A model generated the notes under the pieces. That model was not told where the DNA came from and did no database searches. It worked only from the letters and a program-made list of their open reading frames with translations. Positions 1-9,420 of a DNA stretch of 64,000 bases are shown here, piece by piece. Each line of letters opens with the position of its first letter. Position 1 is the stretch's first letter. The DNA comes from Actinomadura sp. WMMA1423 (GTDB taxonomy: Bacteria; Actinomycetota; Actinomycetes; Streptosporangiales; Streptosporangiaceae), in the NCBI RefSeq assembly GCF_006547145.1, contig NZ_CP041244.1:9464393-9528392 (forward strand), written 5' to 3'. Position numbers and translations under genes: made by a program.

Positions 1-872
1 AGAAGTACCTCGACCAGCGCGAGACCGACGAGCGGCGGCGCAAGCGCGAGACGGCGAACGCGCAGCGGCAGGCGTCCGCGCTGCTGTCGCAGGCCGACAA
101 GATGCGCGCCAAGGCCACCAAGGCGAAGGCGGCCCAGCAGATGGACCGGCGGGCCCGGCAGCTGCTCGCGGGCGTCGAGGGCGAGCGGCAGTCCGACAAG
201 GTGGCCAAAATTCGCTTCCCGGACCCGGCACCCTGTGGCAAAACCCCCCTCACCGCGGAGGGTTTGTCGAAATCGTACGGATCTTTGGAGATATTCACCG
301 ACGTGGACCTGGCCATCGACCGCGGCAGCCGCGTCGTCGTCCTCGGCCTGAACGGCGCGGGCAAGACGACCCTGCTGCGGATGCTGGCGGGGGTCGACAA
401 GCCCGACACCGGGGCGGTCGTGGCCGGGCACGGGCTGCGGCTCGGCTACTACGCCCAGGAGCACGAGACCCTGGAGGTCGAGCGGTCGGTCCTGGAGAAC
501 ATGCAGTCCGCCGCACCCGGCATGGCGCCGGTCGAGGTCCGCAAGATCCTGGGGTCGTTCCTGTTCTCCGGCGACGACGTCGACAAGCCCGCCGGGGTGC
601 TTTCCGGCGGCGAGAAGACCCGGCTGGCACTGGCGATGCTCGTGGTCTCCAGCGCGAACGTGCTGCTGCTGGACGAGCCCACCAACAACCTCGACCCGGC
701 GAGCCGCGAAGAGATCCTCGCGGCGCTGCGGACGTTCGCCGGAGCGATCGTCCTGGTGACCCACGACGAGGGCGCGGTCGAGGCGCTGGCGCCGGAAAGA
801 GTGATTTTGCTCCCAGATGGTGTGGAAGACATCTGGAGTGACGAGTTTGCCGATCTGGTGGCGCTCGCGTGA
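1..872 (+). CDS. ABC-F family ATPase, C-terminal part (5' end outside window)
   Basis: The frame is open from the first bases of the window, so this is the C-terminal part of a larger gene; the first ATG in view (102) is internal. The visible part starts with a charged Arg/Lys/Gln-rich linker, as between the two ATPase domains of ABC-F proteins, followed by a complete ATPase domain. That domain has Walker A GLNGAGKTT, signature LSGGEKTRLALA, Walker B LLLDEPTNNLD and a switch His in VTHDE. There are no membrane segments. ABC-F proteins act on the ribosome (translation factors or antibiotic-resistance proteins). The pairing with the small HTH gene downstream is common in actinomycetes and argues for a housekeeping ABC-F rather than a resistance gene; that last step is inference. 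Confidence 0.9.
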   Translation, partial: KYLDQRETDERRRKRETANAQRQASALLSQADKMRAKATKAKAAQQMDRRARQLLAGVEGERQSDKVAKIRFPDPAPCGKTPLTAEGLSKSYGSLEIFTDVDLAIDRGSRVVVLGLNGAGKTTLLRMLAGVDKPDTGAVVAGHGLRLGYYAQEHETLEVERSVLENMQSAAPGMAPVEVRKILGSFLFSGDDVDKPAGVLSGGEKTRLALAMLVVSSANVLLLDEPTNNLDPASREEILAALRTFAGAIVLVTHDEGAVEALAPERVILLPDGVEDIWSDEFADLVALA

Positions 873-988
873 CCTGCGCAGTGACTTCCGCAGATCTTTT
901 CTGGCCGAGTGGGTAGCCGAACCGGCGGGAATGACTGATCATGGCGGGGGATAACGCAGCGGTCACCACATCACTACGGGAGGTACTC

Positions 989-1201
989 GTGGCCGAGACC
1001 CTGAAGAAGGGCACCCGCGTGACCGGTGCCGAGCGCGACAAGCTGGCGGCGGACCTGAAGAAGAGGTACGACTCCGGCGAGAGCATCCGCGCCCTGGCAG
1101 CCGCCACCGGCCGCTCGTACGGTTTCATCCACCGGATTCTGACCGAGTCCGGCGTCAACCTGCGCGGTCGCGGTGGCGCGACCCGGGGCAAGAAGTCCTG
1201 A
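989..1201 (+). CDS. Small helix-turn-helix protein (70 aa)
   Basis: The start is taken as GTG 989 because GGGAGG lies five bases upstream; an in-frame ATG at 941 has no such site. The product begins MAETLKKGTRVTG and is very basic, with a resolvase-type helix-turn-helix around residues 28-57 (SIRALAAATGRSYGFIHRIL) and a basic tail ending RGKKS. Near-identical small proteins follow ABC-F genes in many actinomycetes. It is probably a nucleoid or transcription-associated DNA-binding protein; its targets are unknown. Confidence 0.85.
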   Translation: MAETLKKGTRVTGAERDKLAADLKKRYDSGESIRALAAATGRSYGFIHRILTESGVNLRGRGGATRGKKS

Positions 1202-1349
1202 CCGGACACCGGCCCCCGGATGAGCGCACCGCCTGACCCGGCGCCGCGACCGACCGAGTAAGGTTCGGTCGCGGCGGCGGACAGGTTCTGTCGGGTCCCG
1301 TCTTGTGGACGGCGGGGCGGGACCCGAACGCTCATCGGAAGGAAGACCC

Positions 1350-2177
1350 ATGGGGGACGCGACCACGGCCGGCGGGCCGGAAACGGCCACGGCGGCGCAG
1401 GCGGCGGAGCCCGCTCCACCCGGCCTCGACGAGGCGGGCCTGCGGCTCGACGTCGACGGCGCGGTCGCGACCGTCACCCTGAACCGGCCCGAGCGGCGCA
1501 ACGCCATGACGTTCGCGACCTGGCGCGGGCTCGCCGCGATCGGGCGCTCCCTGCCCCCGGACGTGCGCGTCGTCGTCCTGCGGGGGGAGGGCCCCTCGTT
1601 CTCGGCCGGCATCGACCTCGGCATGTTCTCCGGCGGCGGGGGCGGCGAAGGGTTCACCGACGGCGCCGACGCCGAGGGGACCGACCGCTTCATCGCCGGG
1701 CTCCAGGAGGGCTACACCTGGCTCCGGCGCCCCGACATCGTCTCCGTCGCGGCGGTGCACGGCCACGCGATCGGGGCCGGATTCCAGCTCGCGCTGGCCT
1801 GCGACATCCGCGTCGTCGCCGACGACGCCAAGTTCTGCATGAAGGAGCCCGCGCTCGGCCTCGTCCCCGACCTGACCGGCACCAAGCCGCTGGTCGAGAT
1901 CGTGGGGATCGGGCGAGCCCTGGAGCTGTGCCTCACCGCCCGGACGGTCCCCGCCGAGGAGGCGGCCCGGATCGGGCTCGCCGAGATCCTCGTCCCGCGC
2001 GACGGCCTGGACGGCGCCGTCCGCGACCTCGCCGGCGCCCTGCTGGCGGTGAACCCCGGCGCGGCCGCCGCGACCAAGCGGCTGCTGTGGCAGGCCGCCG
2101 AGAACACCCTGGACGAGCAGTGCGCGGCCGAGCGCCGCGAGCAGATCGGCCGCTTGCGCGAGGTCTTCGGAAAGTGA
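1350..2177 (+). CDS. Enoyl-CoA hydratase/isomerase family protein
   Basis: A 275-residue crotonase-fold protein. ATG 1350 is preceded by GGAAGGAAG. The family features are ERRNAM near the start of the fold, the oxyanion-hole segments SFSAGIDLG and AIGAGFQLALACDIRV, and KEPALGLVPD, which supplies the usual Glu. It probably hydrates or isomerises an acyl-CoA in fatty-acid or related catabolism; the substrate cannot be told. It has an unusual Ala/Pro-rich N-terminal extension of about 30 residues. The gene stands alone and ends in a strong hairpin shared with the convergent peptidase gene. Confidence 0.85.
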   Translation: MGDATTAGGPETATAAQAAEPAPPGLDEAGLRLDVDGAVATVTLNRPERRNAMTFATWRGLAAIGRSLPPDVRVVVLRGEGPSFSAGIDLGMFSGGGGGEGFTDGADAEGTDRFIAGLQEGYTWLRRPDIVSVAAVHGHAIGAGFQLALACDIRVVADDAKFCMKEPALGLVPDLTGTKPLVEIVGIGRALELCLTARTVPAEEAARIGLAEILVPRDGLDGAVRDLAGALLAVNPGAAAATKRLLWQAAENTLDEQCAAERREQIGRLREVFGK

Positions 2178-2182
2178 CGCCC

Positions 2183-2211
2183 GGCGGGCCGGGGGAGGCC
2201 CCCGGCCCGCC
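2183..2211. terminator. Bidirectional terminator hairpin
   Basis: Perfect 13-bp inverted repeat (GGCGGGCCGGGGG and its complement) with a three-base loop, between the convergent stops at 2177 and 2220. There is no T tract, as is usual in very GC-rich actinomycetes. Confidence 0.75.
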
Positions 2212-2219
2212 GCGCCGCT

Positions 2220-4148
2220 CTACCGGAGCGACTCGCGGCCGCCCCGCGCGAGGGGCAGCAGCACCTTGCTGACTCCCGGCCGCACGGCGACCTCGGTCCC
2301 CGCCGGGTAGCGGAGCGTGTAGTCGTAGTCGGTCGACAGCAGGACCACTCCGAGCCGGTGGCCGGCCTTCACCGTGTAGTCGGTCGGCTCGAGGTCCCAG
2401 CGGAAGGTGTAGGTCCTTCCCGCCTCGATCGGCTCGGTCCGGGCGAAGTCGTGACGGTTGCGCGCGTCGAGCCACCCCCGCGTGATGATCTTGTAGGGAG
2501 CGGTCTCGGTCTGCAGCACCTGCCGCGTCGTGCAGCCGGAGTCGCCCGGCACGCTCTCGCCGAAGCAGACCTGCTCGCCCGTGGTGACCCGCGCGCCCGT
2601 GGGACGGGTGTCGGTGCCGTAGTCGACCAGCAGCGCCGTCAGGTACGGCGACCGGCCGTCGAGCGAGGCCCGCAGCGACACCGACGGGACGCCGTCCACC
2701 CGGACGGGCGCCGCCAGCGGCCCGGTGAGGTAGGCGAGCCGGTTCGGGTCGGCCCGGTCCTCGTTCACGAGGAGCTGCTCGGCGGTGCGGGTCTTGCCCG
2801 CGTCCGTGAACGACTGGGCGGCGCCGGGGCGCGGCCGGGGGCCGAGGTCGCCCGGCTGCCCGGACGGGCCGGCGTTGAGGGCGAGCGGCACGGTCCGGGT
2901 GCCGGGGACGGGCCAGTCCTTCGCCGTCTCCCACGTCCCGTCCGCGTGCTGGACGTCGACCTTCGGCTCGCGCTCGATCCCGTTGCGGACGCCGTACAGG
3001 TAGCGGTCGAACCAGTGCAGCGTCTGGCGCAGCCACTCCTCGACCCGCCACCGGAAGGGCGTGGAGTGGTTGCCCTGGTGCAGCCACAGCTTGCGCGGCA
3101 CGCCCGCCTCCTTCAGGGCGTTCCACCACTGCACGGAGTTCTTGATCTTGACGTTCCAGTCGTTGAGCCCGTGCACCACCATGACGGCGGCGCGCACCCT
3201 GCGCGCCTGCCCGACGTAGTCGCGCTCGGCCCACACCTTGGAGTAGTCGCCGGTTTCGCGGTCCTGCGCCGCCTCGATGTCGTCGATGACCTTCGCGCAG
3301 ACCTCGGGGTTCTGGCGGGTCAGCACGGCCTTGGCCAGGACGTCCAGGTCCTCGCCCTGGAAGCCGCCTGGCGCGACCACGCCGCCGCCCGCGCGGTAGT
3401 AGTCGTACCAGCTGGAGATGCCCGCGATCGGGACGATCGCCTTCAGGCCCTCGACCCCGGTGGCGGCGGCCATGTTCGGCAGCGTCCCGTTGTAGGACTG
3501 GCCGATCATGCCGACGTTCCCGGTGGACCAGGTCGCCCGCACCGGCGTGCCGTCCGGCGCCCAGCCCCGGGCGCGCCCGTTCAGCCAGTCCACGGCGGCC
3601 TTGGCGCCCGCCTGCTCGCTGCGGTCCCCGGAGGTCGGGCAGCCCGTCGAGCCGCCCGTCCCGATGCTGTCGAGGTCGGCGACGGCGTAGCCGCGCGGCA
3701 GGAAGTAGTTGTCGTAGTAGCCGGGGAAGACCTCGGCGAGGTCGCGCCGGGTCGTGGTCAGCGAGCGGGCCCTGGCGTCGCCGATGTCGACCGGATGGTT
3801 CGGGACGTCCTTGATCCCCGCCCAGTAGGGGCTCGGCTCGAGGATCGTCGGGACCTTGAGGCCCGCGCCGTCGGTCTCCTTGGGCCGCATGACGCGCAGC
3901 TGCACGCGGTCCCGCACGCCGTCGCGGTCGCTGTCGGCCGTCGTCTCGATGTTCACGGTCTGGGTGACGGCGTCGGCGCGGGAGAAGACGGGCTGCGTCT
4001 CCCCGTCCTTCACCGTGACCTGGTGGGCGCCGGTGGGGCGGGGCTCGGGCTTCGTGGGCCCGGCCGCCGCGGCGGGCAGCGCGGTGGCCGCGGCGAGCGC
4101 GGCGGTGAGGGTGATCACGCCGGCGCCGCCGGTGAGGCGTCGTCTCAT
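2220..4148 (-). CDS. Secreted X-Pro dipeptidyl-peptidase (S15)-like hydrolase
   Basis: A 642-residue protein with a clear Sec signal peptide: MRRRLTGG, then a hydrophobic Ala-rich stretch ending near AAAAG. The alpha/beta hydrolase domain carries the nucleophile motif GQSYNG, a probable catalytic Asp in VHGLNDWNVK and His in GNHSTPF. The last third is a beta-rich jelly-roll domain, as in PepX and cocaine esterase. S15 enzymes release X-Pro dipeptides or hydrolyse esters and beta-lactam side chains. The exported location suggests extracellular peptide use. It is transcribed divergently from the ABC exporter at 4337. Confidence 0.85.
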   Translation of the reverse strand: MRRRLTGGAGVITLTAALAAATALPAAAAGPTKPEPRPTGAHQVTVKDGETQPVFSRADAVTQTVNIETTADSDRDGVRDRVQLRVMRPKETDGAGLKVPTILEPSPYWAGIKDVPNHPVDIGDARARSLTTTRRDLAEVFPGYYDNYFLPRGYAVADLDSIGTGGSTGCPTSGDRSEQAGAKAAVDWLNGRARGWAPDGTPVRATWSTGNVGMIGQSYNGTLPNMAAATGVEGLKAIVPIAGISSWYDYYRAGGGVVAPGGFQGEDLDVLAKAVLTRQNPEVCAKVIDDIEAAQDRETGDYSKVWAERDYVGQARRVRAAVMVVHGLNDWNVKIKNSVQWWNALKEAGVPRKLWLHQGNHSTPFRWRVEEWLRQTLHWFDRYLYGVRNGIEREPKVDVQHADGTWETAKDWPVPGTRTVPLALNAGPSGQPGDLGPRPRPGAAQSFTDAGKTRTAEQLLVNEDRADPNRLAYLTGPLAAPVRVDGVPSVSLRASLDGRSPYLTALLVDYGTDTRPTGARVTTGEQVCFGESVPGDSGCTTRQVLQTETAPYKIITRGWLDARNRHDFARTEPIEAGRTYTFRWDLEPTDYTVKAGHRLGVVLLSTDYDYTLRYPAGTEVAVRPGVSKVLLPLARGGRESLR

Positions 4149-4336
4149 AGGGGCTCCTGAGGGGTGTGAGCCTGGAAGTGGAGATCACGCTTACACCCCG
4201 GGACCGGCTTGTCCAGAGGCGGGTTACGCCGTGAGCGGAGCCGGGAAGACGGGCGGCCGCGGCCGCGTTGTGTCCGCCGGAACTGACATGCTTACTTGAT
4301 TACGTACTGGTCACGTCGAGGCTCCGGGAGGCGCTC

Positions 4337-6319
4337 GTGGGAATGCCGGGAATGCCGGGCAACGGCTGGCAGGTGATGGCCTCGTTCCGCAAGGACAGCT
4401 CCGTCACCCACCAGAAGCTGGCGCCCGGCACCGTGGGGCGGATCGCGGGCTACGCCCGCCCCTACGTCCGCGAGCTGTCGCTGTTCCTGGCGCTGAACGC
4501 GCTGGCCGCGCTGATCGTCGTCGCCAACCCGCTGCTGCTCAAGGGGATCATCGACCGCGGCATCGTGCCGGGCCGGTCGGGCGTCGTCCTCTGGTTCGCC
4601 GGCGCCGTGGCGGGGCTGGCCCTGGTGGAGGCCGTGCTCGGGCTCATGCAGCGCTGGTACTCGGCGCGCATCGGCGAGGGGCTCATCTACGATCTGCGCA
4701 GCCAGGTGTTCGCGCACGTCCAGCGGCAGCCCGTGGCGTTCTTCATGCGGACGCAGACGGGCTCGCTCGTCAGCCGCCTCAACAACGACGTCATCGGCGC
4801 GCAGCGTGCGCTCACCACCACCCTGTCGTCGGTGGTGTCCAACGTGATCAGCCTGGTCCTGGTGCTGGTGACGATGCTCATCCTGTCCTGGCAGGTCACG
4901 GTGATCGCGCTGCTGCTGCTCCCGATCTTCATCCTGCCGGCCAAGTGGGTCGGCAAGCGGCTGCAGCGGGTCAGCCGCGAGCAGATGGTGCTGGACGCCG
5001 AGATGGGCTCGCTGATGACCGAGCGGTTCAACGTCGCCGGGGCCATGCTCGCCAAGCTCTACGGGCGCCCCGAAGAAGAGGAGGAGAACTTCTCCGGCCG
5101 CGCCGCCCGCGTCCGCGACATCGGGGTCGTCGCCGCCATGTACGGGCGGGTGTTCTTCACCGCGCTGACGCTGGTCGCCGCGCTCGCCACCGCCATGGTC
5201 TACGGCGTCGGCGGCTACCTCGTGGTGGACGGCACCTTCGAGCTCGGCACGCTCGTCGCGCTCGCCGCCCTGCTGACGCGGATGTACGGGCCGCTGACCG
5301 CGCTGTCCAACGTGCACGTGGACGTCATGACCGCCCTCGTCAGCTTCGACCGGGTCTTCGAGGTGCTCGACCTGAAGCCGCTGGTCCGCGACCGCGAGGA
5401 CGCCCGGGAGCTGGCCGAGGCCCGCGCCCCGTCCGGCCACGGCTCGGGCCCGGTGCTCTCGAAGGCCCCGTCGGTCCGGTTCGACCACGTCCGCTTCGCC
5501 TACCCGTCGGCCGACGAGGTCTCGCTCGCCTCGCTGGAGTCGATCGCGCGCACCGACACCGCGCCCGGCAGGGAGGTGCTGCACGACGTCGACTTCACCG
5601 CGGCGCCGGGGCAGCTGGTGGCGCTCGTCGGGCCCTCCGGCGCGGGCAAGTCGACCATCACGCACCTGGTGTCGCGGCTGTACGACGTGTCGGACGGCGC
5701 CGTCCGGATCGGCGGCGTCGACGTCCGCGACGTGACGCTGGAGTCGCTGCGCGCCGAGATCGGCGTCGTCAGCCAGGACGCGCACCTGTTCCACGACTCG
5801 ATCCGCGAGAACATGCGCTACGCCCGCCCGGACGCCTCCGACGAGGAGATCCTCGCCGCGCTGGAGGCGGCGCACATCGGCGGCCTCGTCGCCGCGATGC
5901 CCGAGGGGCTGGACACCGTCGTCGGCGACCGCGGCTACCGGTTGTCGGGCGGGGAGAAGCAGCGCCTCGCCATCGCCCGGCTGCTGCTCAAGGCCCCCTC
6001 GGTGGTCGTGCTGGACGAGGCCACCGCCCACCTGGACTCCGAGTCCGAGGCGGCCGTCCAGCGGGCCCTGCGCACCGCCCTGGCCGGCCGGACCTCCCTG
6101 GTGATCGCGCACCGCCTGTCCACGATCCGGGAGGCCGACCAGATCCTGGTGATCGACGGCGGCCGGGTCGCCGAGCGCGGCCGGCACGAGGAGCTGCTGC
6201 TGGAGGGCGGCCTCTACGCCGAGCTCTACCGCACGCAGTTCTCGCAGCAGCGCGAGAGCGGTCCCGAGGGGGAGCTCCGGGCCGAGCCGCTCGGGGCCGG
6301 GCCGCTCGGGGCCGAGTAG
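4337..6319 (+). CDS. ABC exporter, fused permease-ATPase
   Basis: About 660 residues in the half-transporter layout. A six-helix membrane domain spans roughly residues 25-330. The ATPase domain has Walker A GPSGAGKST, signature LSGGEKQRLAIA, Walker B VVLDEATAHLD and an H-loop in IAHRLST. GTG 4337 is preferred because GGGAGG lies five bases upstream; ATG 4343 is the alternative. The linker (about residues 350-400) is longer than usual and Pro/Ser-rich. It works as a dimer, probably as a lipid or drug exporter; the substrate is unknown. The Gly/Pro/Leu-rich tail carries a short repeat (PLGAG). Confidence 0.88.
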   Translation: MGMPGMPGNGWQVMASFRKDSSVTHQKLAPGTVGRIAGYARPYVRELSLFLALNALAALIVVANPLLLKGIIDRGIVPGRSGVVLWFAGAVAGLALVEAVLGLMQRWYSARIGEGLIYDLRSQVFAHVQRQPVAFFMRTQTGSLVSRLNNDVIGAQRALTTTLSSVVSNVISLVLVLVTMLILSWQVTVIALLLLPIFILPAKWVGKRLQRVSREQMVLDAEMGSLMTERFNVAGAMLAKLYGRPEEEEENFSGRAARVRDIGVVAAMYGRVFFTALTLVAALATAMVYGVGGYLVVDGTFELGTLVALAALLTRMYGPLTALSNVHVDVMTALVSFDRVFEVLDLKPLVRDREDARELAEARAPSGHGSGPVLSKAPSVRFDHVRFAYPSADEVSLASLESIARTDTAPGREVLHDVDFTAAPGQLVALVGPSGAGKSTITHLVSRLYDVSDGAVRIGGVDVRDVTLESLRAEIGVVSQDAHLFHDSIRENMRYARPDASDEEILAALEAAHIGGLVAAMPEGLDTVVGDRGYRLSGGEKQRLAIARLLLKAPSVVVLDEATAHLDSESEAAVQRALRTALAGRTSLVIAHRLSTIREADQILVIDGGRVAERGRHEELLLEGGLYAELYRTQFSQQRESGPEGELRAEPLGAGPLGAE

Positions 6320-6326
6320 GGGCCGC

Positions 6327-7292
6327 TCAGGCGTCCGAGCCGACCGGGTAGCCGAGCCGCCGCAGCTCGGTGCCCGCGACCTTCTCGACCTGGGCGGCCT
6401 GCCGCGGCGTGAGGCGCTCGCGCCACACGCCGACCTCCGGTTCCGCGGCGTCCCGCGCCCCGGCGCGCACCAGGCCCGACAGCGCCGACTTCGACAGCGG
6501 CGCGTCCAGGTACTCCGACAGCTCGGCGCCGACGCGCCGCGGCCGGGCGATGAGCTCCTCGAAGCGGACCGTGGCCAGTTGCTCCTCCGGCACCTGGAGG
6601 CGGAGCTTCGCGCTGAGCCGCACCGACCCCCGCCAGCGCAGGGCGCACTTGACGGCTGCGGCGGCGCGCGGCCACCGGCTCCGGTCCGTGTGGTCCTCCA
6701 CGCCGAAGAACGGGTTGGGGAAGACCGTGTCGAGGTTGGCCAGCCCCGGCTTGAACCAGGCCAGGCAGCGCTCGTCGGCCAGCATGTCGGCGACCACGTC
6801 CCGGCCGTCCCGGATCACCTGGACGAGCTGGGCGTCGGGGAAGGCGTCCAGCAGCACGTCGGCGCTGTAGATCAGGTCGGGGGAGGCGTCGGCGAACCGG
6901 GCGAGCCCCTGGGCGCGCACGCACGGGCCGGGCAGCTCGGAGGCGGGCGCGGGCCCCTCCGGCCGGCCGGGCGGGCGCGGCGGGAGCCCGCCCATCTCCC
7001 GGCACTCGTCCGGGCACTCCTCGCAGGCCCGCGCCGACACCAGCCATGCCTGCGCGTAGGCGTCGCGCAGCACGCGGGCGGCGCCCTCCCCGCGCTCGGC
7101 GATCGAGGGCTGCCGGGCGAAGGCGTAGGTGACGCGCAGGACGTCCGGCCGGCCGGTGGTCAGGTGGAACCCGGGGGAGCGCTTGACCGCGCGCGCCAGA
7201 AGCTCCGCACCCGAGTGCGGAGCGCCCAGGATGAACACCGGGCGGCGGACCTTGGTGCCGTTGATCACCAGGATGTGCGGCGTCGACCTCAT
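6327..7292 (-). CDS. Sulfotransferase family protein
   Basis: A 321-residue cytosolic protein. The N terminus VFILGAPHSGAELLARAV matches the 5'-phosphosulfate-binding loop of PAPS-dependent sulfotransferases, though Ser-Gly replaces the usual Arg-Ser-Gly-Thr. VQVIRDGRDVVADM matches the 3'-phosphate-binding motif. Between them is an atypical Cys/Pro-rich stretch (ACEECPDECREMGG, then about 30 Pro/Gly-rich residues). The acceptor is unknown. It is convergent with the ABC exporter eight bases away, so no shared function is implied. Confidence 0.75.
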   Translation of the reverse strand: MRSTPHILVINGTKVRRPVFILGAPHSGAELLARAVKRSPGFHLTTGRPDVLRVTYAFARQPSIAERGEGAARVLRDAYAQAWLVSARACEECPDECREMGGLPPRPPGRPEGPAPASELPGPCVRAQGLARFADASPDLIYSADVLLDAFPDAQLVQVIRDGRDVVADMLADERCLAWFKPGLANLDTVFPNPFFGVEDHTDRSRWPRAAAAVKCALRWRGSVRLSAKLRLQVPEEQLATVRFEELIARPRRVGAELSEYLDAPLSKSALSGLVRAGARDAAEPEVGVWRERLTPRQAAQVEKVAGTELRRLGYPVGSDA

Positions 7293-7448
7293 ACCGGGGC
7301 AAGTTTGTCACCTTTTGAGGGTCGGTCGGTCCCTGACCCTCCGTGCGACCGGGCCGATACCCATCCGTTAACAGCCGCGGACCGCGCTTCGGCCGGGGAC
7401 GGGCCGCCGCCGGGACGCGCGGCGCCGCCCTGGACCTACCATGGGCGG

Positions 7449-8216
7449 GTGGAAGCTCCCCTGACGCTCGCCGGCCTCCTGCCGGAGGCCGAGGCGATCA
7501 CGGTGCTCACCGGCGCCGGCATCTCCACCGACAGCGGGATCCCCGACTTCCGCGGCCCGAACGGCGTCTGGACGCGCGACCCCTCGGCGGAGGCGATGTC
7601 CACGATCGGCTCCTACCTCGCCGACCCCGGGGTGCGGCGCCGCGCCTGGCGGGCCCGGCGCGACGACCCCGTCTGGAAGGCCGAGCCCAACGCCGCGCAC
7701 GCCGCCCTGGTCGAGCTGGAGCGGGCCGGGCGGCTCCGCGCCCTGATCACGCAGAACGTCGACGGCCTGCACCAGCGGGCCGGTTCGTCCGACGGCGCGG
7801 TCATCGAGATCCACGGGACCATGCGCGAGGCGGTCTGCCTGGCCTGCGGGCTGCGGACCCCGATGCCGGAGATCATCGCCCGCGTCGACGCCGGGGAGGA
7901 CGACCCGCCCTGCGCCGAGTGCGGCGGCATCCAGAAGGCCGCGACGATCTCCTTCGGCCAGGCCCTCGACCAGGACGTCCTGGACGCGGCGGTCGCCGCC
8001 GCGCGCGCCTGCGACCTGTTCCTGGCGGTGGGCACCTCGCTCACCGTCCAGCCCGCCGCCGGGCTGTGCCTGGAGGCGGTCGACCACGGCGCCCGCCTGG
8101 TGATCATCAACGCCGAGCAGACGCCGTACGATGGGCTGGCCGACGCGGTGCTGCGCCGGCCGATCGGCGAGACGCTGCCGCGCCTCGCCGGCCTCGCGCT
8201 CGGCACGGGTCGATGA
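7449..8216 (+). CDS. Sir2 family NAD-dependent deacylase
   Basis: A 255-residue sirtuin. NAD-binding motifs are GAGISTDSGIPDFRG and TQNVDGLHQRAG, and the catalytic His is in EIHGTM. A four-Cys zinc site comes from CLACG and CAECG. The C-terminal Rossmann motif is GTSLTVQPAAG. The start is GTG 7449, since an ATG eight bases upstream is out of frame; the ribosome site is weak. Sirtuins remove acyl groups from lysines; in actinomycetes a common target is acyl-CoA synthetases, of which this window holds two (22327 and 25740). That link is inference. Confidence 0.92.
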   Translation: MEAPLTLAGLLPEAEAITVLTGAGISTDSGIPDFRGPNGVWTRDPSAEAMSTIGSYLADPGVRRRAWRARRDDPVWKAEPNAAHAALVELERAGRLRALITQNVDGLHQRAGSSDGAVIEIHGTMREAVCLACGLRTPMPEIIARVDAGEDDPPCAECGGIQKAATISFGQALDQDVLDAAVAAARACDLFLAVGTSLTVQPAAGLCLEAVDHGARLVIINAEQTPYDGLADAVLRRPIGETLPRLAGLALGTGR

Positions 8217-8304
8217 TCTGTTGGCGGGTCGTGACCGGTCGCCCCTTCCACTGGCGACCGGATCCTGACAAGCTCTATCCGTCGCGGTGCGAGGAGGGAT
8301 CGGG

Positions 8305-9420
8305 TTGAACAGCGGGGGCGCCCGCGCGGTGGTGGCCGGCGGGCCGCCTGACGCGCCCGCCGTCGGCACGCCCGGCGGGCGCGAGCCTGCGCGCGAGGCC
8401 CGCGGGTACCGGCGCCTGGCGCCCGGAGACCGCGTCGCGGTGGTGGCGCCCAGCGGCCCCGCCGAGCCCGCGCGGCTGGAGGCCGGCTGCGCCGTCCTGC
8501 GCGACCTCGGCCTTGACGTCGTGGTCGGCAAGCACGCCCTCGACCGGGTCAACCTCGGCCCCGCGGGACCGGTGCGCGGCGACTGGCACCGGCTGGCCGG
8601 AGCCGACGCCGACCGAGCCGCCGACCTCCAGGCCGCCTGGTGCGACCCGCGGGTCCGCGCGGTGGTCTGCGCGCGGGGCGGCTACGGGGCCACCCGCGTC
8701 CTCGACCACCTCGACTGGGACGCCCTGCGCGCCGCGACCGAGGCGTCCCTCGCCTCCGGCGGGCCGAAGATCCTGCACGGCTCCAGCGACGTCACCGCGC
8801 TGCACTGCGCCTTTGGAACGCGCCTGCGCGTCACCACCTCCTTCGGCCCCATGCCCGCCGGGGTGATCGCCGACCTCGACCCGGCGGCCCCGGACGACTC
8901 GCTGGAGAGCCTGCGCGCGGCCCTGTTCGGCGGGGCGGTCACCCTGCCCGGCACGCACACGCTGCGGCCCGGACGCGCGGAGGGCCCGCTGACCGGCGGC
9001 ACCCTCTCGCTCCTGACCGCGCTGCTCGGCACCCCGTACGCGCCGCCGCCCGCCGCGGGCCGCGTCGTCTTCCTGGAGGACGTCACCGAGGCGCCCTACC
9101 GGGTCGACCGGATGCTCGTCCAGCTGCTCCAGTCGGGCTGGTTCGACGGCGCCGCCGGGGTGGCGCTCGGCACCTGGAAGGACTGCGGCGATCCCGCCGA
9201 GCTCGACGCCGTGTTCACCGCTCGGCTCGGCCCGCTCGGCGTCCCCGTCCTCGCCGGCCTGCCCGCCGGGCACGGGCCGCGCCAGCACACCCTCGAACTC
9301 GGCGCCCCCGCCGTGCTGCACGCCCCGGCCCCGCCGGGCCACGACCCCGCAGATCCGCACCCCGCCGTGCCGGAAACCGGCGCGCTCACCCTCGAAGCGC
9401 CCCCGGGAGGTGCGCGATGA
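8305..9420 (+). CDS. LD-carboxypeptidase (peptidase S66)
   Basis: A 371-residue protein in the MccF/LdcA family. The catalytic Ser is in HGSSDVTALH, the Glu in FLEDVTEAPYRVDRM and the His in GLPAGHG. It trims the tetrapeptide of recycled murein, or inactivates acylated peptide nucleotides as MccF does. TTG 8305 is chosen because GAGGAGG lies seven bases upstream; GTG 8287 would put that ribosome site inside the gene. It is the first gene of a tight three-gene run: the stop overlaps the next start as ATGA at 9417. Confidence 0.87.
   Translation: MNSGGARAVVAGGPPDAPAVGTPGGREPAREARGYRRLAPGDRVAVVAPSGPAEPARLEAGCAVLRDLGLDVVVGKHALDRVNLGPAGPVRGDWHRLAGADADRAADLQAAWCDPRVRAVVCARGGYGATRVLDHLDWDALRAATEASLASGGPKILHGSSDVTALHCAFGTRLRVTTSFGPMPAGVIADLDPAAPDDSLESLRAALFGGAVTLPGTHTLRPGRAEGPLTGGTLSLLTALLGTPYAPPPAAGRVVFLEDVTEAPYRVDRMLVQLLQSGWFDGAAGVALGTWKDCGDPAELDAVFTARLGPLGVPVLAGLPAGHGPRQHTLELGAPAVLHAPAPPGHDPADPHPAVPETGALTLEAPPGGAR

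Noticed and set aside
2358..4160. A 600-codon frame opposite the X-Pro peptidase gene
   Set aside because: Antisense shadow with biased composition; the opposite strand has a signal peptide and catalytic motifs.
4292..6187. A 631-codon frame opposite the ABC exporter
   Set aside because: Antisense shadow, low-complexity product; the plus strand has all ABC motifs.
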